From Sphingomonadaceae bacterium (GTDB lineage Bacteria > Pseudomonadota > Alphaproteobacteria > Sphingomonadales > Sphingomonadaceae): 64,000 bases of DNA. Within the stretch, counting starts at the first letter, position 1; every line of letters begins with the position of its first letter. Shown one piece after another: positions 1 through 12,501 of the stretch. The translations under genes were made by a program, and so were the position numbers. Location: the NCBI GenBank assembly GCA_025359445.1, contig JANYGB010000044.1, forward strand, positions 1-64,000. The letters run 5' to 3'. Below the pieces are notes generated by a model, which saw nothing but the letters and a program-made list of their open reading frames with translations, made no database searches and was not told the origin of the DNA.

Positions 1-507
1 GTCGTGATCCTGGGGCAGGACCCGTACCACGGACCGGGTCAAGCACACGGGCTGGCGTTTTCGGTGCAGGACGGGGTGAAAGTGCCGCCCAGCCTGGTCA
101 ACATCTTCAAGGAACTTCACAGCGACCTCGGCCTGCCCCGGCCAGCGCAGGGCAATCTTACTCATTGGGCCAAGCAAGGGGTGCTGCTGCTCAACAATGC
201 GCTGACCGTCGCGGACGGCCAGCCCGCCTCGCATCAAGGCAAGGGCTGGGAGGAAATCACCGACGCGATTGTCGCCGCCGTCGCCGGCAAGGTGGAGCCC
301 TGCGTGTTCATGCTGTGGGGCAGCCACGCCCGCAAAAAAGCCGCGAGTGTCCCCGGCCTCGGCCCCGGCAGTCATCACCTGATCCTCACCGCCCCGCATC
401 CGAGCCCCCTCTCGGCGCATACCGGGTGGTTCGGCAGCGGTCATTTCGGCAAGGCCAATGCGTTCCTCGAAGCATATGGTCGGGGTGCGGTTGATTGGCG
501 CCTTTGA
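1..507 (+). CDS. ung: Uracil-DNA glycosylase, 3' part (5' end outside window)
   Basis: This family-1 uracil-DNA glycosylase removes uracil from DNA as the first step of base-excision repair. The reading frame is open from the first base, so the N-terminus (roughly 60 residues by family length) lies upstream of the window. The visible part opens with the water-activating loop GQDPYHGPGQAHGLAFSV, whose Asp and His are catalytic. It then has the LLLNNALTV strand and the minor-groove loop HPSPLSAHTGWFGSGHF, which also carries the catalytic His region. Both active-site motifs are intact. The gene is followed by a perfect inverted repeat and then a separate membrane protein. The identification is certain; only the start is missing. 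Confidence 0.96.
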   Translation, partial: VVILGQDPYHGPGQAHGLAFSVQDGVKVPPSLVNIFKELHSDLGLPRPAQGNLTHWAKQGVLLLNNALTVADGQPASHQGKGWEEITDAIVAAVAGKVEPCVFMLWGSHARKKAASVPGLGPGSHHLILTAPHPSPLSAHTGWFGSGHFGKANAFLEAYGRGAVDWRL

Positions 508-541
508 ACCGAATTGGGGCAAAAGTCGCCCGGGGCTTTGC

Positions 542-564
542 GTTTCGCACACATCGTGCGAAAC
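542..564. promoter_or_regulatory. Perfect 9-bp inverted repeat between ung and the 4-TM gene
   Basis: GTTTCGCAC (542-550) and GTGCGAAAC (556-564) are perfect complements around a 5-nt loop. The repeat lies 34 bases after the ung stop and 24 bases before the next ATG, with a ribosome binding site (AAAAGGGAGG, 571-580) between. No T-run follows, so it is not a standard intrinsic terminator. It could be an operator or a 5'-UTR hairpin for the gene at 589. Confidence 0.4.
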
Positions 565-588
565 CCTGGCAAAAGGGAGGGTCCTAAC

Positions 589-1467
589 ATGCCTGATAAC
601 GAACCGGTTGCACCAGTAGACGTCACCAAGGCGTGGGCCGCAACGCAAGACCAGAAGGGCGCGGCCAAGCGGCTGCGGATTTACGCAGGCTTGGCCTGGG
701 TGGTGGCGATCGGCACCGAAATCGCCGCGATCGTGATGCTCAAGCAGCACAAGTTCGACCATGGCAACATGGCGCTGCTGATCGGGCTGCTGGTGGTAAT
801 CGCGGTCTTTGCGATCGGCGGCAGCCTGATGTGGAAGAAGGCCAATACCCACGATCCGGCCAGCCGCGCGGATGGCTTCCGCTTCTTCGTCCAGAACCAG
901 CTTGGCGCGATCATCACCGTGATTGCGTTCCTGCCGCTGCTCGCGCTGATCTTCCTCGACAAGGATATGGACCCCAAGAACAAGAAGATCGCCGGCGGCG
1001 TTGGCGTTGCCCTGGCCCTGCTCGCCACGGTGATCGGGATCGACTTCAAGCCGCCCTCGACCGAGCAGTACACCCAGGACATGAACCAGTGCGCCGCGCA
1101 GATCAAAGGCGGTCAGCCGACCACTGCCTGCTCGCCCGAAGTTGCCCAGCAAGCCCAGGATATCGCCAGAGACTCCGCCGCTGTGGCCGATGCGACCAAG
1201 AGTGCTGCCAACCCGAACGGACAGGATGTGGTCTATTGGATCGCGCCTGAAAACGGTGCCAAGAAGGCCACAACCCCGCACGTCTTTCACCTCTGCAACG
1301 ACGCAAGTACCTTGCGCGGCAAGACCGTGAACAAGGGCTCGGTGACCCAGGCCTACGCCGAGAACGCCACGCGCATCACGCTGCAGATTCCGATGGAGCA
1401 GAAGCAATGCGGCTTTGCTGCTGCTTCGGCGGCAGCACCTGCTGTGCAGGCTGCTTCAGGACTTTAA
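589..1467 (+). CDS. Four-TM membrane protein of unknown function
   Basis: This is a 292-residue protein I do not recognise. The start is the ATG at 589 (MPDNEPVAPVDVTKAW), chosen because AAAAGGGAGG sits 8 bases upstream; an in-frame upstream start lacks such a site. After a cytoplasmic-looking stretch of about 35 residues come four hydrophobic segments, near residues 37-60 (AGLAWVVAIGTEIAAIVML), 67-88, 107-126 and 132-150. A soluble C-terminal half of about 140 residues follows. That half has several Cys residues (NQCAAQIKGG, TTACSPEV, HLCNDAS) that might form disulfides if it faces the periplasm. It is convergent with the ATP-grasp gene and ends in a strong terminator. Function unknown. Confidence 0.85.
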   Translation: MPDNEPVAPVDVTKAWAATQDQKGAAKRLRIYAGLAWVVAIGTEIAAIVMLKQHKFDHGNMALLIGLLVVIAVFAIGGSLMWKKANTHDPASRADGFRFFVQNQLGAIITVIAFLPLLALIFLDKDMDPKNKKIAGGVGVALALLATVIGIDFKPPSTEQYTQDMNQCAAQIKGGQPTTACSPEVAQQAQDIARDSAAVADATKSAANPNGQDVVYWIAPENGAKKATTPHVFHLCNDASTLRGKTVNKGSVTQAYAENATRITLQIPMEQKQCGFAAASAAAPAVQAASGL

Positions 1468-1490
1468 TATCGCTTAAGGCAATGCATCCC

Positions 1491-1530
1491 GAAGCACCCT
1501 CGCCGCAAGGCGAGGGTGCTTCGCCGTTTT
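1491..1530 (+). terminator. Intrinsic terminator for the 4-TM gene
   Basis: A perfect 14-bp stem (GAAGCACCCTCGCC, 1491-1504, pairing with 1509-1522) closes on a GCAA tetraloop and is followed by GCCGTTTT. It lies 23 bases after the stop codon at 1467 and touches the stop of the convergent ATP-grasp gene at 1530. The T-rich side is on the plus strand. Confidence 0.85.
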
Positions 1531-2417
1531 CATACCATGAGCGCCAGCACTCCATCTGCCAGCCGCTGGCCAAAATCCGGCCCTTGTAGCGGATATAAAT
1601 ACGGCTCGATCAGTTCCGCCTCGATTACCGCCAGCCTGCCGTCTGCGAGCCGGACCATGTCGATCCGGGCGTAAAGCGGCGGCGTTGTGAAGGGGAGCAT
1701 TGCCATCACCGCTTCGGCTGCCGCCCGGTCGGCGGGGGCCGGGTCGAGCGGGACCTCAACTCCGCCGTAAAGCGATTGAATCCGGTAGTCGCCAGGCGCG
1801 GCGCGCTTGATCAGCGCGTGGCTGAGTTCGCCGGCAACGAAGATGAAGCTCAGCTCGCCTTCGTGCTGGATCGCGCCAAGGAACGGCTGGATCTTCGCCG
1901 GCTGGTCCATGCTCCACAGGTCGATTCCCGGATCGCCGCGTCTGAAACTGTCCTGCCCGATCGCGCCCGCGCCGACCCGGCGTTTGACCACCACGCGGTT
2001 GGTGCCGAAGTGATCAAAGGCGGCGCGGATGTCATCCGGGCGAGGCGCTTCGGGCCACAGCGTCGGGATCGACGGGCTCCCGCGCGCCGCGAGGTCTTTC
2101 AGATACAGCTTGTCCGCGTTCCAGCGCACCACTTCAGCCGGATTCGCGACCACCACCCCGGCTGCCTCGAGCGCTTCAAGCCGCGCGATGAATTCATCCT
2201 TGGCCTCGGTATAATCCCACGGCGTGCCGAGGATCGCGAGATCGAACCTTGCCAGCTCCCCAAGCGGCGCGCGCCAATCGATGTCGCTCACTTCGCCGCG
2301 GCTCCCCAATCCTTCACGCAACGCGGCCAATTGCAGGTCGTGTTCAAACGCATCGGGCCGGCGGGTGGGCGAGCCGGGCAGTGTTTCGGGGCAGGCGAGG
2401 AAGGCGATCCTTGGCAT
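1530..2417 (-). CDS. ATP-grasp domain protein (RimK-like)
   Basis: A 295-residue protein with the layout of RimK/glutathione-synthetase-like ATP-grasp ligases: an N-terminal domain (MPRIAFLACPETLPG), a central ATP-grasp lid (RVVVKRRVGAGAIGQDSF), and a C-terminal metal-binding region (ARIDMVRLADGRLAVIEAELIEPYLY). The E-x-E/N pattern there would bind magnesium-ATP. The start is the ATG at 2417; a longer in-frame form would add 25 residues with no family resemblance. Such enzymes join a carboxylate to an amine using ATP, but the substrate cannot be told from sequence. It stands alone, convergent with the gene at 589 and downstream of no obvious partner. Confidence 0.8.
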   Translation of the reverse strand: MPRIAFLACPETLPGSPTRRPDAFEHDLQLAALREGLGSRGEVSDIDWRAPLGELARFDLAILGTPWDYTEAKDEFIARLEALEAAGVVVANPAEVVRWNADKLYLKDLAARGSPSIPTLWPEAPRPDDIRAAFDHFGTNRVVVKRRVGAGAIGQDSFRRGDPGIDLWSMDQPAKIQPFLGAIQHEGELSFIFVAGELSHALIKRAAPGDYRIQSLYGGVEVPLDPAPADRAAAEAVMAMLPFTTPPLYARIDMVRLADGRLAVIEAELIEPYLYPLQGPDFGQRLADGVLALMV

Positions 2418-2597
2418 CGCGCGGCTTAGACCCGGTTCCATCGGCGCGGTAAACCCCGAATGCGTTCGCCAAAGGTCACACGAAAGCCACACCTAAATGC
2501 AGTTGCAGAACTCAGCTATCCTGCCGCGCAAAGCTCACAATCGCAAAGAACCGGCGGGGTATAGCCCATAGCGGCAATGTAGGAAAATCCCGACTGT

Positions 2598-4034
2598 TTA
2601 GCGCGGCAGCTCGCTGACCCCCATCAGCATCTCGTCAACCGCGCGCGCGGCTTGCCGGCCTTCGCGGATCGCCCAGACCACCAGGCTCTGCCCGCGCCGC
2701 ATATCGCCGCACGCGAAGATCTGCGGGTCGCTGGTGCGGTAGTTGGCGACGTTGGCGGCCACATTGCCGCGCGCGTCGAGCTCGACTGCAGCCTGGTTAA
2801 GCAGGCCTTGCTGCAACGGGCCGAGGAAGCCCATGGCCAGGAAGATCAGATCGGCCCGAAGCGTGAACTCGCTCCCCGGCATTTCCTGCATCCGGCCTTC
2901 GGCCCATTCGACCCGCACGCAATCGAGCCCGGTGACTTGCCCGTCTTGCCCTGAGACGCGCTTGGTCAGGATCGCCCAGTCGCGGCTCGCGCCTTCTTCA
3001 TGGCTGCTCGAGGTGCGCAGCTTCATCGGCCAATTGGGCCAGGTCAGCGCCTTGTCTTCCTTTTCGGGCGGACGCGGCATGATCTCGATCTGGGTGACCG
3101 AAGCAGCGCCCTGGCGGTTCGAGGTGCCGACGCAGTCGCTCCCCGTATCGCCGCCGCCGATGACCACCACGTGCTTGCCCGTTGCCGTGATCGATCCGCG
3201 CGGCGCGGCGCGGGTTTCCTCGTCGCCGGCATTGCGCTTGTTCTGCTGGGTGAGGAATTCCATCGCGAGGCGCACGCCCGACAATTCCGCGCCGGGAATT
3301 TCGAGCCGGCGGGGTTCTTCAGCGCCACCCGAGAGCACGATCGCGTCGAAGTTTTCTTTGAGCGATCCAACCGATATGGTTACACCAACCTCCATCGAAG
3401 TGCGAAACTGGACGCCTTCGGCCTCCATCTGCACCGCACGGCGGTTGATCAGGTGCTTTTCAAGCTTGAAATCGGGAATCCCGTAGCGCAGCAGCCCGCC
3501 CAGCCGGTCGTTCTTCTCGAACACTGTCACCGAATGCCCGGCGCGCGCCAATTGCTGCGCGGCGGCGAGGCCTGCGGGCCCCGAGCCGACCACCGCGACG
3601 GTCTTGCCGGTGCGGGTAGCTGGAACTTGCGGGGTGACCCAGCCTTCTTCCCAACCCTTGTCGACAATCGCGTTCTCGATCGATTTGATCGTGACCGGCT
3701 GGTCGATGATGTTGAGCGTGCAACTCGCCTCGCACGGCGCCGGGCAAATCCGCCCGGTAAATTCGGGAAAGTTGTTGGTCGAATGCAGCACGTCGAGCGC
3801 ATTGCGCCAATCGCCCTCGTAAACCAGATGGTTCCAGTCGGGGATGATGTTGTTCACCGGGCACCCGGTGTGGCAGTACGGGATCCCGCAATCCATGCAG
3901 CGGCTGGCCTGCGCGCGCAATGCTGGTTCCTTCGGCGGAATCACGAATTCGCGGTAGTGGCCCAGCCGTTCCTGGGGATCGGCATAGCTGCGATCCTGAC
4001 GCTCGAGCTCGAGGAAGCCGGTGTCTTTACCCAT
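2598..4034 (-). CDS. gltD: Glutamate synthase (NADPH) small subunit
   Basis: The beta subunit of NADPH-dependent glutamate synthase passes electrons from NADPH through FAD to the large subunit for glutamate formation in ammonium assimilation. The 478-residue length is normal. The N-terminal region carries the Cys motifs [14 protein letters not shown] and CPAPCEASC for iron-sulfur clusters. Two dinucleotide-binding folds follow: [18 protein letters not shown] (FAD) and [15 protein letters not shown] (NADPH). The C-terminal [17 protein letters not shown] stretch is typical. The ATG at 4034 has CAGGAA upstream. It lies downstream of gltB in the same direction, 210 bases away across a repeat element (4062-4225), so the two are probably co-transcribed. 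Confidence 0.97.
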   Translation of the reverse strand: MGKDTGFLELERQDRSYADPQERLGHYREFVIPPKEPALRAQASRCMDCGIPYCHTGCPVNNIIPDWNHLVYEGDWRNALDVLHSTNNFPEFTGRICPAPCEASCTLNIIDQPVTIKSIENAIVDKGWEEGWVTPQVPATRTGKTVAVVGSGPAGLAAAQQLARAGHSVTVFEKNDRLGGLLRYGIPDFKLEKHLINRRAVQMEAEGVQFRTSMEVGVTISVGSLKENFDAIVLSGGAEEPRRLEIPGAELSGVRLAMEFLTQQNKRNAGDEETRAAPRGSITATGKHVVVIGGGDTGSDCVGTSNRQGAASVTQIEIMPRPPEKEDKALTWPNWPMKLRTSSSHEEGASRDWAILTKRVSGQDGQVTGLDCVRVEWAEGRMQEMPGSEFTLRADLIFLAMGFLGPLQQGLLNQAAVELDARGNVAANVANYRTSDPQIFACGDMRRGQSLVVWAIREGRQAARAVDEMLMGVSELPR

Positions 4035-4061
4035 GTCGCATTCCTGAAAGGATCGATATCA

Positions 4062-4225
4062 AACTCCTCTCCCCCCGGGGGAGAGGAAAGCACAGCTTGC
4101 TGCCTTCGCAGCTAGCGAAGCTTGGAGAGGGGGCGGCGGTGCGCGACTTGCAGCGCCCTCTCCAACTGCGGCTAGGCCCAAGCGGGCCAAGCCTTCGTAT
4201 CCTCTCCCGCAAAGGGAGAGGAGTT
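4062..4225. repeat. Composite hairpin repeat between gltB and gltD
   Basis: The element is bounded by a 12-bp inverted repeat, AACTCCTCTCCC (4062-4073) and GGGAGAGGAGTT (4214-4225). Inside are local hairpins: the CTCTCCCCCC/GGGGGAGAG palindrome at the left edge, TCCTCTCCC (4200-4208) pairing with GGGAGAGGA (4214-4222) around GCAAA, and a GGAGAGGG/CCCTCTCC pair in the middle. It occupies most of the gltB-gltD intergenic space and contains no gene. It looks like a dispersed intergenic mosaic repeat; copy number in the genome is unknown. Confidence 0.7.
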
Positions 4226-4244
4226 CCGGGCGCCATTGGCCGGT

Positions 4245-8885
<4,641 letters not shown>

Positions 8886-9131
8886 CTTCCAAACTCGTCC
8901 ATTAAGCGGAAATCCCCATGATTCGTGCGCACGAAGGCGCGAATCGCAGAATTCCGGCAATTTTCCGCAACAACTCCCGCCGCGTCAGGCAGCGATTGTT
9001 GCGCAGACTTTCCCCATGACGACAGGAAGCTGTTATTGCAACTGCGAAACAGACCGCAAACGCCCCTCTTGCGCCAAGTTGGGTAATGAACGTGATTTCA
9101 GGGGCAGCGCCGCGCGGCGAGGCTCGCCGAA

Positions 9132-10970
9132 TCAGGAAGCGGCGCTCATCCGTTGCAGATTGCTGAGCGCAGCGCGCAAGGCTTGTGCCGCCTCGGCAGG
9201 ATCGATTTTGACGGCAGCAGCGGTGGCAACATTTTCGGCGGTATTGCTAGCAGCAGCTCCCTGGCCTTGACCTGCCAATACCGGGGCATCGAAGCGGCGC
9301 AAGCCATTGTCGTCGCTGATAGCAGGTAGACCGGCGTTAAACGGCGCGGCGCGCGCGGCTTGACCGGGGAAGATGACCACCGGTTCGATCGCTTCGCCGG
9401 CATCGGCCTCTGGTTCGTCGATTCGGACAAAGCCTTGCCGGGTAGGAGCAACCGCCAGCAACGACGCATAAGGGTTGTCGTCGGCGGTATCGGCCAGGCT
9501 GTCCTCGCCGAACTGTTCGGCGTCTTCGGCAGCCGGCGCGGGCGCGGCAGCAACCGGCGGAGCAAAAGCCGCAGGCTGGCTCACCGGCGCGGGCATCGCA
9601 ATGTGGCGTGGTGGCAGCAGGCTGGCATCGTCAAACGGCGTGTCGTCCACCAGAAACGCATCGAGCGCCAACGGGCGCATAGCTGCGGGCATACCCAGCG
9701 GACTGGGGGCTATCGGCTCGGCGGCAGCGGGCGCGGCGGCAGTAAATTGAGCGAGCAGCGGAACCGGAACCGGGGCCTCAACTGTAGGCGCTTTATATGC
9801 AGCCGGGGCCGGGGCCGGTTCGCTGGGCGGGGCGAGCACCGTTGGCATCGCCGGTAGATCGAATACCGAAGCGGCGGTGATCACTGTGGCGGCCGGGGCC
9901 GAGGCCTGCATTTGAGCCCGCTCGCGGCGGCGACGCATCGATTCGGCGAGGCGCGCGGCCAGCTCGGTCATCCCGAGCGAGGCCGGACTTGGCAGCAGCT
10001 CAGCGGGCGTGGCGACCAAAGCAGGTGCCAGTTCGGGTGAGGGCGCGTTGGTGGGTGCGACGTCCGGCATTCCCACTGCGCGATCGAACAGCGGGGCGGG
10101 TTGGGGGGTATCGAATACTGAAGTTTGAAAGCCTGCGGCCCTGATGAAATCCTGCGGCAGGTGATCGCCCTCAGCGACTATACCGAAGATTTGCCGTTCG
10201 GTCGTTGCGGGCGCTTCCGGCGGGGTCACGCCGAACACCTGACGCCCGTCAAGCTGCGCCAGTTCAGGCAAGATTTGCGCAGGATCGGCAGCCGGCACAA
10301 TCGGCGCGGTATTTGCCCAATTAAGCACAGTCGCAGTGCTGACCGGCTCTGGTGGTGGGGCTGCGACCGGTAGCGGCTCTGGATCGAGCCCGGTGTGCAG
10401 CGCGAGCGCGGCCAGGTCGAGCGGCTGGACTACATCCATACCGGGCAGCGGGGCCATATCCTGCGGCACAAATGACGGTTCGTGGTCAAGGATCGCCAGC
10501 GCCCGGCGGCGGTTCGCAAGCATGCCGGGAGCAATTGCAGCGGGGCGCTCGTCCTCCAGCGAGCGTTCGCCGCCCAGTTCTTCGTGCGCGGAAATTGGTC
10601 GGCGCGCCGGGGCGTCGGGATGGGCATCACGCGCGCGGACCCGGGGCGTCTGGGCAGCCAGATCTCTCGCTCCGCGCTTGCGTTCATGGATTTCGGGTGC
10701 AGGCCGGGACAGACGGCGGGCCAGAATAATCCCGAGCATGGCACCCACAGCGGCCAAGACCAGCGCGAGCAAGATGCGCGCAGTTATGCCAAGCGGCGGG
10801 GCGGCGGCCGGGATGATCAGATCGATATGGCTCTGGAGGACAAGGTTTTCGAGCAGCGAAGGCCGTACCGCCAGGCTGCCGAGGCCGAACGCAGCGCCAA
10901 ACCATAGCGCGACGACCGCCGGGAACAGCGGATTGCTGGTGATCGGCTTGGCATTGGCCGGCTTGCGCAT
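9132..10970 (-). CDS. Ala/Pro-rich membrane-anchored protein, function unknown
   Basis: A 612-residue protein of no family I recognise. The N-terminus has two hydrophobic helices, around residues 15-35 (PLFPAVVALWFGAAFGLGSLAV) and 62-86 (RILLALVLAAVGAMLGIILARRL). They are separated by about 25 residues. About 520 residues of low-complexity Ala/Pro/Glu-rich sequence follow, with short conserved-looking islands (MTELAARLAESMRRRRERAQ near the middle and GFVRIDEPEA near the end). The two helices and long disordered tail suggest a scaffold or envelope organiser with a cytoplasmic tail, which is inference only. The ATG at 10970 is preferred over a TTG seven codons upstream. It lies 62 bases downstream of the glycosyltransferase gene in the same direction, so it may share its transcript. 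Confidence 0.75.
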   Translation of the reverse strand: MRKPANAKPITSNPLFPAVVALWFGAAFGLGSLAVRPSLLENLVLQSHIDLIIPAAAPPLGITARILLALVLAAVGAMLGIILARRLSRPAPEIHERKRGARDLAAQTPRVRARDAHPDAPARRPISAHEELGGERSLEDERPAAIAPGMLANRRRALAILDHEPSFVPQDMAPLPGMDVVQPLDLAALALHTGLDPEPLPVAAPPPEPVSTATVLNWANTAPIVPAADPAQILPELAQLDGRQVFGVTPPEAPATTERQIFGIVAEGDHLPQDFIRAAGFQTSVFDTPQPAPLFDRAVGMPDVAPTNAPSPELAPALVATPAELLPSPASLGMTELAARLAESMRRRRERAQMQASAPAATVITAASVFDLPAMPTVLAPPSEPAPAPAAYKAPTVEAPVPVPLLAQFTAAAPAAAEPIAPSPLGMPAAMRPLALDAFLVDDTPFDDASLLPPRHIAMPAPVSQPAAFAPPVAAAPAPAAEDAEQFGEDSLADTADDNPYASLLAVAPTRQGFVRIDEPEADAGEAIEPVVIFPGQAARAAPFNAGLPAISDDNGLRRFDAPVLAGQGQGAAASNTAENVATAAAVKIDPAEAAQALRAALSNLQRMSAAS

Positions 10971-11032
10971 TTGGCTGGACACGTCTCGCAAAACCCCTGT
11001 TAACTCATCTGCGAGCCGGTTGTCCGGTGCTG

Positions 11033-12274
11033 TCAGGCAGCAGCGGAGACGCGGTTTCGCGAAGTCGGGGCTAACAGGACTTGGTAAACAACGTGATAAC
11101 GATGAACGTTGTCAGCCCAGTCATGACTAGTCCGGACATGAGCAAGACCGGCATCCCGCAAGGCCTGCCAACCGGGTTTACCAGCCAAAAGATCGGCCAG
11201 CGCGGCAGCGCAGTCGGCGGGATTATCAGGGGCAAACAAAATGCCGGTGCGGCCGTGCGCAATCAGTTCGCGGTGCCCGCCCACGTCCGACGCGGCAACC
11301 AGCTTGCCTTGGGCCATCGCTTCGAGCGGCTTCAATGGCGTGACCAGATCGGTCAGGCGGCTGCGTTTGCGCGGGTAAGCCATGACGTCCATCAGCGCAT
11401 AATAACGCTCGACCTCGCTGTGCGGAACGCGGCCAACGAAGCGGATCGCTGCCGCTGCCGGGCTGGCTTCGGCTTGTTGGCGCAGGCTATCTTCCATCGG
11501 CCCACCGCCGACCAGCAGCAGCCGGGCATGGGGTAGCCGCGCGATCAAGTCCGGCATTGCGGCGATCAAGTCGTCCAAACCTTCGTAATCGTAAAAACTG
11601 CCGATGAACCCGATCACCGGGCCGCTGCCCAGTTCAAGCTGATCCGCCAGCTGCGGATCGGGCGCCAAAACCTTGCCGAATAGCGCCAGATCGACCCCGT
11701 TGGGGCTTAGCGTGATCTTCGCGGGGTCGGTTCCGCGCGCAACCAGATCGTCCTTCAAGCCCTGGCAGATCGCCACCACCGCATCGGCTCCGGCGACCAC
11801 GTTGTTTTCAAGTGCGCGGGTCAGGCGGTATTTTAGGTTACCCTCGCTGCCGGTGCCATTCGACACCGCAGCATCTTCCCAGAACGCGCGAATTTCATAG
11901 ACCAGCGGCAGACCCAGCCGCTTGGCCGCGATCAACGCTGCCTTGCCGCACAGCGCGGGCGAGTGAGCGTGGAGCACATCGGGCCGCCAGTCCTGCGCCA
12001 GCGCGACGATCGCATCTGCGAGCAAATTGATTTCGCGCCATTCGCGCAAACCGGGGAGCCCGCCCACTGGGCCGGCGGCTTGCCCGCGGGTGCGGTGAAA
12101 GATGATGCCGTCAACCTCCTGGCGGTCTGGCCCATCGGCCGTGTGCCGCAGCCCGGTAATGCCGCGGACCTCGAGCCCCAATCCCTGCTGCGCCTTGAGG
12201 ATCGCGCGGGTGCGAAAGGTGTAGCCGCTGTGCAGCGGCAGCGAATGGTCAAGGATATGCAGAACCCGGGTCAT
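11033..12274 (-). CDS. Exosortase-A-associated glycosyltransferase (GT4 type)
   Basis: A 413-residue GT-B fold retaining glycosyltransferase. The start MTRVLHILDHSLPLHSGYTF and the following FRTRAILKAQ are characteristic of the exosortase-A/PEP-CTERM-associated glycosyltransferase family, from memory of that family. The C-terminal domain has IGFIGSFYDYEGLDDLI and the nucleotide-sugar motif PLKPLEAMAQGKLVAASDVGG with the expected Glu. No membrane segment is visible; it should act at the cytoplasmic face in polysaccharide or glycan assembly. It is divergent from a gene for an exosortase-A-associated O-ligase, which supports the assignment, but no exosortase, chain-length or export gene lies in this window. 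Confidence 0.88.
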   Translation of the reverse strand: MTRVLHILDHSLPLHSGYTFRTRAILKAQQGLGLEVRGITGLRHTADGPDRQEVDGIIFHRTRGQAAGPVGGLPGLREWREINLLADAIVALAQDWRPDVLHAHSPALCGKAALIAAKRLGLPLVYEIRAFWEDAAVSNGTGSEGNLKYRLTRALENNVVAGADAVVAICQGLKDDLVARGTDPAKITLSPNGVDLALFGKVLAPDPQLADQLELGSGPVIGFIGSFYDYEGLDDLIAAMPDLIARLPHARLLLVGGGPMEDSLRQQAEASPAAAAIRFVGRVPHSEVERYYALMDVMAYPRKRSRLTDLVTPLKPLEAMAQGKLVAASDVGGHRELIAHGRTGILFAPDNPADCAAALADLLAGKPGWQALRDAGLAHVRTSHDWADNVHRYHVVYQVLLAPTSRNRVSAAA

Positions 12275-12339
12275 GCCCGCACACCTAGGGCAGTACTGCT
12301 TAACGGCGCGTCAACTCTGCCGGGGTATGACGCCGCAAG

Positions 12340-12501
12340 ATGATCGACTTTTTCGCCCTGGCACTGTCGCACGGCCTGCTTGCGCTGGCAGCCATGCGCA
12401 TCCTGTTGCGCGGCGAACTTGACGAAGAAATTGCGGTGGTCGCGCCCGAACCAGAAGCACCGCCTGCCAAGACCCGGCCGGGGCTGCGCACCCGTGCTTG
12501 A
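12340..12501 (+). CDS. Small protein (53 aa) overlapping the O-ligase start
   Basis: A short frame beginning ATG-ATC-GAC-TTT-TTC encodes MIDFFALALSHGLLALAAMR followed by an acidic Pro-rich tail ending PGLRTRA. It stops at TGA 12499-12501, overlapping the GTG start of the O-ligase by 8 bases. A single N-terminal hydrophobic helix (residues 3-18) suggests a membrane-anchored micropeptide. The overlap fits translational coupling. I see no strong ribosome binding site (only CCGCAAG immediately upstream) and no family match, so it remains a prediction. Alternatively this stretch is leader sequence. Confidence 0.45.
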   Translation: MIDFFALALSHGLLALAAMRILLRGELDEEIAVVAPEPEAPPAKTRPGLRTRA

